The notes under the pieces were generated by a model. The model was given only the letters and a program-made list of their open reading frames with translations. It was not told the DNA's origin and ran no database searches. A stretch of 64,000 nt of DNA from an uncultured Gallionellaceae bacterium (GTDB lineage Bacteria > Pseudomonadota > Gammaproteobacteria > Burkholderiales > Gallionellaceae): NCBI GenBank assembly GCA_903847155.1, contig CAINCU010000015.1, positions 1-64,000 of the forward strand, given 5' to 3'. Position numbers and translations under genes: made by a program. Of the stretch, positions 57,699 through 64,000 are shown in pieces (position 1 is the first letter of the stretch; each line of letters begins with the position of its first letter).

Positions 57699-58655
57699 AT
57701 GCCCTTTACCTTGCGCACCATGCTTCCCGCCTTTCGAACGCCGGCCTCCCGTATCGCATTTGCCATCGTATTTTCTGTGTTGCTGCATGCCTCTTTTTTG
57801 TGGTTACCCTATTTCCATTTACCGCACTTCAAGGCGCAATTGCCAGCGCTAACGGTGAGACTGGAATCCCGGACAGAATCCATGGCAGTTCCGGCTGAAA
57901 GGTTAGAACCCGAGCGCTCCGCAATCAGTCTGGATAATGGCGCAGCTCCCGCGTCAGCGCCCCAGATGGCAAAGCAGGCGAAGAGAATGGAGAAGTCGGC
58001 GACATCCCATCAGCTTCCCAAGCAGGTGCAGATCAGCTATGTGGTATATCAAGGTGCAGATGCCTCAAGGGTTGGCGTGCTTCACCAGCAACTGGATGTT
58101 GAGGGAGAGCAATATATTCTGCGATCTACACAGCAGTTGGCCGGACTGACAGGCTTGTTGAATAGCGCGCAGTTAACCCAGACCAGTTATGGAAAAATAG
58201 GCTCGCAGGGGCTGCAGCCCGAGTATTTCGAGGAAAATACTGTCGGCAAGAAGGCGGGAGGAAATCGTCGTACAACTTTTAACTGGAATACAAAGCAACT
58301 ACGATATTCATCCGGCGGCAAAGCCGAATTGCCCGCGGATACCCAAGACAGCCTGAGCTTTATGTATCAGCTTTCACAACTGCATATGGATAGTGAAATC
58401 ATCCCGCTTCCCGTCAGTGACAGCACACATCTTGAAAATTATCAGATCGAGATTGGCCTTACGGAAAATATAGATACTCCATTCGGGAAGTTGCGCGCCT
58501 TGCATTTGCGCAAAATACATGGTGACAACGAAGGCTATTTTGAAATCTGGCTGGGACTTGAATATCGTTTGCTGCCGGTTAAATTTCGCGAAGTTGATGC
58601 AAGCGGTGCCGAGATTGATGGATTCGCGGTCTCGGATATTCGGGCGGTTGAGTAA
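57699..58655 (+). CDS. DUF3108 domain-containing protein
   Basis: A 318-residue protein with an N-terminal membrane anchor (about 15-38, IAFAIVFSVLLHASFLWLP), a variable linker, and a DUF3108 domain from about 110 to the end (QISYVVYQGADASRVGVL, SFMYQLSQL, FEIWLGLEYRLLPVKF). The domain is a periplasmic beta-rich fold of unknown function common in betaproteobacteria. The start is uncertain (ATG at 57699 or 57720; TTG at 57687). It has no operon partner. Confidence 0.82.
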   Translation: MPFTLRTMLPAFRTPASRIAFAIVFSVLLHASFLWLPYFHLPHFKAQLPALTVRLESRTESMAVPAERLEPERSAISLDNGAAPASAPQMAKQAKRMEKSATSHQLPKQVQISYVVYQGADASRVGVLHQQLDVEGEQYILRSTQQLAGLTGLLNSAQLTQTSYGKIGSQGLQPEYFEENTVGKKAGGNRRTTFNWNTKQLRYSSGGKAELPADTQDSLSFMYQLSQLHMDSEIIPLPVSDSTHLENYQIEIGLTENIDTPFGKLRALHLRKIHGDNEGYFEIWLGLEYRLLPVKFREVDASGAEIDGFAVSDIRAVE

Positions 58656-58758
58656 ACGGGACTTTGTTACCCCGAAAGTTTACCTGCACGTTTTACGCTC
58701 GCCATGAACGACTGACTTAACAAGTGCAGGTATCACCGTACCATTCATCCGTCACCCT

Positions 58759-59691
58759 CTATTGAATTATCTGGGTCAGGGCCTTCGGCAACGGAAACAC
58801 CACATTCTCCCGAATCCCATCCGCTTCACGCACATGATCCGCTCCCAGTTCTTTTAGCCGCATGATGACTTGCTGCACCAGCACTGCCGGGGCAGATGCA
58901 CCGGCAGTGATGCCCACGCGCTGCTTGTCTTGCAGCCATTCCGGTTTAAGTTCACTGGCGTTATCGACGAGATAGGCAGGGATATTGAGGTTGCGTGCAA
59001 CTTCGCGCAGGCGGTTGGAGTTGGAACTGTTGGGCGAGCCGACCACGATGACCAGGTCGCATTGTTTGGCCAGCATCTTCACCGCGTCCTGACGATTCTG
59101 CGTGGCGTAACAGATGTCGTCTTTCCTCGGTTCGTTGATCAGTGGGAAGCGTGTCTTGAGCGCGGCAATGATGATGCCGGCATCATCCACCGACAGGGTG
59201 GTCTGCGTTACATAGGTCAGGTGGTTCTCGTTTTGCACCTGCAAGTTCTGCACATCGGCAACAGTCTCCACCAAGTACATGCCGCTGTCGGTCTGCCCCA
59301 TGGTGCCTTCCACTTCGGGGTGGCCTTTGTGTCCGATCATGATGATTTCCTGTCCGCGCTGGTGCATACGCGAGACCTGGATATGCACTTTGGTGACCAA
59401 CGGACAGGTCGCATCGTACACCGTGAGATTGCGCGCCTCGGCTTCGCGCTGCACCGCTTGCGACACGCCGTGCGCACTGAAGATGAGGATGCTGCCGGGC
59501 GGCACATCAGCCAGGTCTTCGATGAAAATTGCGCCCTTGGCTTTCAAGCCATCCACCACGAATTTGTTGTGCACCACTTCGTGCCGCACGTAGATCGGCG
59601 CGCCGTGTAAAGCCAGCGCACGCTCCACGATCTCGATGGCGCGATCCACGCCGGCGCAGAATCCGCGCGGGTTAGCGAGTAGCAGCTCCAT
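58759..59691 (-). CDS. ispH: 4-hydroxy-3-methylbut-2-enyl diphosphate reductase
   Basis: Final step of the MEP isoprenoid pathway (iron-sulfur reductase producing IPP and DMAPP). The 310-residue protein has the three cluster cysteines in [22 protein letters not shown] and [11 protein letters not shown], plus the [10 protein letters not shown] and [14 protein letters not shown] segments. It is the last gene of the ribF-ileS-lspA-ispH group. Confidence 0.97.
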   Translation of the reverse strand: MELLLANPRGFCAGVDRAIEIVERALALHGAPIYVRHEVVHNKFVVDGLKAKGAIFIEDLADVPPGSILIFSAHGVSQAVQREAEARNLTVYDATCPLVTKVHIQVSRMHQRGQEIIMIGHKGHPEVEGTMGQTDSGMYLVETVADVQNLQVQNENHLTYVTQTTLSVDDAGIIIAALKTRFPLINEPRKDDICYATQNRQDAVKMLAKQCDLVIVVGSPNSSNSNRLREVARNLNIPAYLVDNASELKPEWLQDKQRVGITAGASAPAVLVQQVIMRLKELGADHVREADGIRENVVFPLPKALTQIIQ

Positions 59692-59731
59692 TGTCTTTCC
59701 CTCTCTCCGTTTGTCAGACAGAACTTAATGC

Positions 59732-59793
59732 CAAGCCAATAAACACGGACATCTCCACGCAACACACATTGTAGATCGCCTATTGACGGGCGT
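59732..59793 (-). repeat. Dispersed ~62-bp repeat, copy D
   Basis: On the minus strand it runs from ACGCCCGTCAATAGGCGATC to GTCCGTGTTTATTGGCTTG, nearly identical at both ends to copy B. It sits between lspA and ispH, genes on the same strand. Confidence 0.75.
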
Positions 59794-59820
59794 TTCCGTG
59801 AGGTATGGTGTGCAGCCCGG

Positions 59821-60279
59821 CTATGTCTTCCTTGAAAAACTGTCCAGGATCAGCAACGCCGCACCGCAGGTGATGGCGGAGTCGGCCAGATTGAACGCGG
59901 CGAAGTGATAGCTGCCCCAGTAGAAATCGAGAAAGTCCACCACGTAGCCGAATTGAATGCGGTCGATCAGATTGCCCAGCGCGCCGCCGAGAATGAAAGC
60001 CAGCGCAAAGCTGAACAATTTTTGCGATTGATGTTTGCGCAGCAGCCAGACTATCCACACCGAAGCGACGATGGCAATGCCGCTGAACAACCAGCGCTGC
60101 ATGCCGCCCGCGTCACGCAAAAAACTGAACGCTGCCCCAGTGTTATGCGCCAGCACCAGATTGAAGAAAGAGGTCACCGCGTAACTTTCGCCATAGATGA
60201 AATGACTGGTGATTGCGGCTTTGCTCAACTGGTCGAGCACGATGACGACTACCGAAATCAGCAACCAGCGATTAAGCAT
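59821..60279 (-). CDS. lspA: Prolipoprotein signal peptidase (signal peptidase II)
   Basis: Inner-membrane aspartyl protease that cleaves lipoprotein signal peptides. The 152-residue protein has four membrane helices and the two catalytic aspartates in [14 protein letters not shown] and FNLADSAI. Its start overlaps the end of ileS by 8 bases. Confidence 0.96.
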   Translation of the reverse strand: MLNRWLLISVVVIVLDQLSKAAITSHFIYGESYAVTSFFNLVLAHNTGAAFSFLRDAGGMQRWLFSGIAIVASVWIVWLLRKHQSQKLFSFALAFILGGALGNLIDRIQFGYVVDFLDFYWGSYHFAAFNLADSAITCGAALLILDSFSRKT

Positions 60280-63079
60280 AACGACGCGCCTCGCCTTTGC
60301 CGAACAGGTTGCTCACGCAACGTCCGCACAGCGTCGGATGCGCAACATCGCTGCCTACATCAGCGCGATAGTGCCAGCAACGCTCGCACTTAGCATGCGC
60401 GCTCGGTGTGACCTTGATCTCCAGTTCGCCCGCGCGCAGATGCACCTTGGCGCGCGAGGTGATGAACACCAGCCGCAGATCGTCGCCCAGCCGCGACAGC
60501 AGATCGAAAGTTTCCTGCGGCGCATACACATCCACTTCGGCCTGCAATGCAGAACCGATGGTGCTGGTTGCGCGCTGCTCTTCCAGCTTCTTGTTCACCT
60601 GTTCGCGCACGGCACGGATGTCACTCCATGCGCTCACCGCCGCACCATCCAAGCCTGAATCCGGCAACTCATACCAAAGTTGTTCGAACACGCTCTCGCT
60701 ATCTTTGCCGTTCAACACCGCCCACACTTCTTCGCCGGTGAAGCTCAAGATCGGCGCGATCAAGCGCGCCAGCGACTGGGTGATGTGATACAGCGCATTC
60801 TGCGCCGAGCGACGTGCTGTGGAATTCTCGCCTGCGGTATAGAGGCGGTCTTTCAAAATATCCAGATAGAAACCGCCCAAATCTTCCGAGCAGAACGCGA
60901 GCAATTTCTGCACGCCGAAGTGGAACTCGTAACGCTCGTAATCGCCGCACACTTCGTCCTGCAACTTCTGCGTCAGCGCCAGCGCATAGCGGTCGATCTC
61001 CAGCCATTGCCCGACAGGCATGGCATCGCGTTTTACATCGAAGTCGGCGATATTGGCCAGCAGGAAACGCAGCGTGTTGCGGATGCGGCGGTAGCTTTCC
61101 ACTACGCGCTTGAGAATCTCATCAGAGATGGTCAGTTCGCCGGAATAGTCGGTGGAAGCCGCCCACAAGCGCAGAATATCCGCGCCCAATGTGTCCAGAA
61201 TCTTCTGCGGTGCGATCACATTGCCCTTGGATTTGGACATCTTGTGGCCGTGACCATCCACCACGAAGCCGTGGGTGAGCAACGCATCGTAAGGCGCGCG
61301 ACCATTGATGGCGCAGCCGGTAAGCAACGAAGACTGAAACCAGCCTCTATGCTGGTCGGAACCTTCCAGATACAGATCAGCGGGCGAGCGCAGCCCTTCA
61401 CGTTTCGCCAGCACGGTATAGTGCGTCGCACCCGAATCGAACCACACATCCAGCGTGTCAGAGAGTTTGCGGTAGTGCGCTGCATCCTCACCCAGCAGAT
61501 CGGCGCTGTTCAGACTAAACCACGCCTCGATGCCCGACTGCTCGACCAGCTTGGCAACCTGCTCCAGCAGCTCCGGCGTGCGCGGATGCAATGCCATGGT
61601 TTCCTTGTGCACGAAGAACGGCATCGGCACACCCCAGTTGCGCTGGCGCGACACGCACCAGTCGGGACGATTCTTGATCATTGCTTCGAGGCGGGCGCGT
61701 CCCCATGACGGGAAGAATTGCGTCTGCTCAACTGCCTTGTTCGCCAACACGCGCAGCGATTTTTCATCACCCTGCTCCATGCCGATGAACCACTGCGGCG
61801 TGGAACGGAAAATGATCGGGGTCTTGTGGCGCCAGCAATGCGGGTAGCTGTGTTTGACTTTTTCCTGATGCAGCAAGTGCCCGCTCGCTTCCATCGCTTG
61901 CAGCACAATGTCGTTGGCCTTCCACACGAACACACCGGCCAATGGCGTGCCGCCGACAGCAGGTGTGGTGGAAATGAACTTGCCATCGTCGCCCACCGGA
62001 TTCTCGTTCGGCAGGTTGTATCTTTGTCCGACCACATAGTCGTCCACGCCGTGCGCCGGTGCGGTATGCACCAGGCCGGTACCCGCTTCCAGCGTGACAT
62101 GCTCGCCGCAGATGATGGGCACGATGCGCTCGTAGAATGGGTGTTGCAATGGTAGGCCTTCCAGCGCTGCGCCGTAGCAAGTGGCGGCGATGCCGTCGCC
62201 TCTGTCGTTGCTTCCGCCTAACTGGTAACGGCTCAAACAGGCAGTGGCCAGATCGAACGCCAGGATCAGATAACCCTTGTCGGTCTTGATCAGATCGTAT
62301 TGCAATGTCGGATGCACGCTCACCGCCTGGTTGGCAGGCAGCGTCCACGGCGTGGTGGTCCAGATCACTGCAAACACTTTGGCGCTGCCCGGCAGCGACA
62401 CGCCGAACGCCTTCTCCACCGCGTGTTTATCCTTCACCTCAAAACCAACGTCGATCGCTTGCGAGACTTTGTCTTCGTACTCCACTTCCGCTTCGGCCAA
62501 GGCCGACTGGCAATCCAGACACCAGTTCACCGGCTTGCGCCCCTGGTACAGATAACCGCGTTCGTTGATCTTGCCGAGCGCGCGAATGATGTCGGCCTCG
62601 ACTTGAAAATCCATGGTCAGGTACGGCCTATCCCAATCACCCAGCACGCCGAGGCGGATGAAATCCTTCTTCTGGCGCTCGACTTGAGCCGATGCGTATT
62701 CGCGGCACAGCTCGCGAAATTGCGAAGCGGGAATCGCCTTGCCGTGTTTCTTTTCCACTTGCAATTCGATGGGCAAGCCGTGGCAATCCCAGCCCGGCAC
62801 GTAAGGCGCGTCGAAACCGCTCAAGGTCTTGCTCTTGATGATGATGTCCTTCAACACCTTGTTCACCGCATGGCCGATGTGAATATCGCCGTTGGCGTAA
62901 GGCGGGCCGTCGTGCAGGATGAATTGTTTGCGTCCCTTGCTCACAGCACGGATGCGCTGGTAACGCTGCTGCGCCTGCCATTGCGCCAGCATCAGCGGCT
63001 CGCGCTTGGCCAGGTCACCGCGCATGGGGAACGTGGTGTCGGGGAGATTCAGCGGATATTTCTTTTTGTCTTCACTCAT
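60272..63079 (-). CDS. ileS: Isoleucyl-tRNA synthetase
   Basis: A 935-residue class I synthetase with the HIGH-type motif [12 protein letters not shown], the editing (CP1) domain containing [12 protein letters not shown], the catalytic-loop motif KMSKSKGN, and a C-terminal zinc site CERCWHYR...CGRC. It is the usual bacterial (eubacterial type 1) length. It starts within the ribF stop region (8-base overlap). Confidence 0.97.
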   Translation of the reverse strand: MSEDKKKYPLNLPDTTFPMRGDLAKREPLMLAQWQAQQRYQRIRAVSKGRKQFILHDGPPYANGDIHIGHAVNKVLKDIIIKSKTLSGFDAPYVPGWDCHGLPIELQVEKKHGKAIPASQFRELCREYASAQVERQKKDFIRLGVLGDWDRPYLTMDFQVEADIIRALGKINERGYLYQGRKPVNWCLDCQSALAEAEVEYEDKVSQAIDVGFEVKDKHAVEKAFGVSLPGSAKVFAVIWTTTPWTLPANQAVSVHPTLQYDLIKTDKGYLILAFDLATACLSRYQLGGSNDRGDGIAATCYGAALEGLPLQHPFYERIVPIICGEHVTLEAGTGLVHTAPAHGVDDYVVGQRYNLPNENPVGDDGKFISTTPAVGGTPLAGVFVWKANDIVLQAMEASGHLLHQEKVKHSYPHCWRHKTPIIFRSTPQWFIGMEQGDEKSLRVLANKAVEQTQFFPSWGRARLEAMIKNRPDWCVSRQRNWGVPMPFFVHKETMALHPRTPELLEQVAKLVEQSGIEAWFSLNSADLLGEDAAHYRKLSDTLDVWFDSGATHYTVLAKREGLRSPADLYLEGSDQHRGWFQSSLLTGCAINGRAPYDALLTHGFVVDGHGHKMSKSKGNVIAPQKILDTLGADILRLWAASTDYSGELTISDEILKRVVESYRRIRNTLRFLLANIADFDVKRDAMPVGQWLEIDRYALALTQKLQDEVCGDYERYEFHFGVQKLLAFCSEDLGGFYLDILKDRLYTAGENSTARRSAQNALYHITQSLARLIAPILSFTGEEVWAVLNGKDSESVFEQLWYELPDSGLDGAAVSAWSDIRAVREQVNKKLEEQRATSTIGSALQAEVDVYAPQETFDLLSRLGDDLRLVFITSRAKVHLRAGELEIKVTPSAHAKCERCWHYRADVGSDVAHPTLCGRCVSNLFGKGEARRYA

Positions 63080-63998
63080 GTTCTATAAACCATTGCTTTG
63101 CATTTTCAACATCCAACGCGATCTGCCGCGTCAGCGCTTCCAGTCCATTAAACTTCTGTTCATCGCGCAATTTCTGCAGAAACTCCACGCGCAGATGCTT
63201 GCAGTAAATCTGCTGCGCGAATTCGAACAGATGCACCTCCAGCACCGGCTTGGCATCATGCTTCAGCGTCGGGCGTATGCCCAGACTAGCCACGCCTTGC
63301 AACACACCCAAACCCTCGGCATGTGCCAACACCACAAAAATACCCTTTAGCGGAGCCAGATTGTGTTTCATCTGGATATTTGCCGTGGGAAAACCCAGCT
63401 TGCGCCCCATGGCATCGCCATGCACCACAAGTCCGCTGATGCTATAGGGACGCCCCAGATATTCGCGCGCCATGCGCATCTGCCCCGCCGCCAGCGCCGC
63501 GCGTATCGCCGTGCTGGATACGCGCACGCCGTCATGCAAAATACTGTGCACTGCCTGCACCTCGAAGCCTTCTTGTGCGCCAATCTTTTGCATCAAGGCA
63601 AAATCACCGACGCGCCCGCTGCCGAAACGAAAGTCGTCGCCGATCAAGACAAATTTCGCATGCAATTTCTCGTGCAGCGCAAGAATAAAAGCCTCCGCGC
63701 TCTTCTTTGCGAACAATGCATTGAAGCGGCATACATGCACACGATCCACACCCATCGTGCGGAACAACTCCAGCTTTTCGCGCAAACTGGTGAGCCGCGC
63801 CGGTGCTTGCTGTGGAGAAAAGAACTCGCGCGGGTGCGGCTCGAAAATCACCACCGCCGTTTGCAGTCCGCGCGGCTGCGCGACCGCACGCAACTCGTTG
63901 AGCAACGCCTGATGGCCGAGATGCACTCCATCGAAATTTCCGATGGTGAGCGCGACAGGATTTTTGTCTGGGGAATAAAGTCCGCGTAGAATCTGCAT
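63072..63998 (-). CDS. ribF: Bifunctional riboflavin kinase/FAD synthetase
   Basis: Makes FMN and FAD. The 308-residue protein has the N-terminal nucleotidyltransferase domain ([30 protein letters not shown]) and the C-terminal kinase domain ([26 protein letters not shown]). The start codon is at 63996-63998, so the gene is complete just inside the window edge. It is first in the ribF-ileS-lspA-ispH series. Confidence 0.96.
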   Translation of the reverse strand: MQILRGLYSPDKNPVALTIGNFDGVHLGHQALLNELRAVAQPRGLQTAVVIFEPHPREFFSPQQAPARLTSLREKLELFRTMGVDRVHVCRFNALFAKKSAEAFILALHEKLHAKFVLIGDDFRFGSGRVGDFALMQKIGAQEGFEVQAVHSILHDGVRVSSTAIRAALAAGQMRMAREYLGRPYSISGLVVHGDAMGRKLGFPTANIQMKHNLAPLKGIFVVLAHAEGLGVLQGVASLGIRPTLKHDAKPVLEVHLFEFAQQIYCKHLRVEFLQKLRDEQKFNGLEALTRQIALDVENAKQWFIEHE

Positions 63999-64000
63999 AG

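Overview
The window reads as a contiguous piece of a betaproteobacterial chromosome. Four things point there: the gene order gyrA-serC-pheA-hisC-aroF-tyrA-aroA/cmk-rpsA-ihfB-lapA-lapB-pyrF, an EarP/Arg32-type elongation factor P pair, a tmRNA with tag ANDEKYALAA, and the ribF-ileS-lspA-ispH block. The redox-sensing content (a periplasmic c-haem chemoreceptor, an Aer-like receptor and a hemerythrin-domain cyclase) and the type IV pilus genes would fit a microaerophilic Nitrosomonadales/Gallionellaceae-like organism. That placement is inference from memory of such genomes, not a search result.

Layout. 1-4034: a 227-bp inverted-repeat element and two chemoreceptor genes. 4269-22754 (minus strand): a very long co-directional housekeeping block, read from gyrA through serC, pheA, hisC, aroF, tyrA, an aroA-cmk fusion, rpsA, ihfB, lapA, lapB, pyrF, hldA, a small toxin-antitoxin pair, hldD, a ComEA-like gene and cysK. 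It joins aromatic amino acid synthesis, translation, LPS heptose synthesis and LPS quality control. 23351-26525 (plus): ubiG, a mupP/gph phosphatase, a nucleotide cyclase with a degenerate hemerythrin domain, and ssrA. 26611-34213: a surface-polysaccharide or secondary-metabolism-like accessory cluster (UDP-sugar dehydrogenase, acetolactate-synthase-like ThDP enzyme, an unfamiliar GT-A-like protein, a CapK/PaaK-like adenylating enzyme, a low-molecular-weight phosphatase, a methyltransferase). 34763-39392: c-haem chemoreceptor, GspE-type ATPase, sugar-phosphate mutarotase. 39621-41550: efp and earP, separated by a long inverted repeat. 41540-45946: a tripartite MacAB-like exporter with two separate permeases. 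45986-47328: tRNA-Thr and thiO. 47566-57349: a minor pilin operon ending in a 2148-residue PilY1. 57699-58655: a DUF3108 protein. 58759-63998 (minus): ribF-ileS-lspA-ispH.

The window is rich in small non-coding repeats. They include a dispersed ~62-bp family (four copies), a terminal-inverted-repeat element sitting directly at the stop codons of two genes, a 227-bp element with perfect 28-bp arms, paired GTCATTCCGG-type repeats, heptamer repeats that enter coding sequence, and an SPHPQPL-type repeat inserted in frame in earP.

The best candidates for something undescribed are the ThDP enzyme/GT-A-like/CapK-like gene trio (28178-32981), the cyclase fused to a hemerythrin domain that has lost the His ligands of one iron site, and the greatly expanded PilY1. 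No CRISPR array, complete insertion sequence or prophage was seen.
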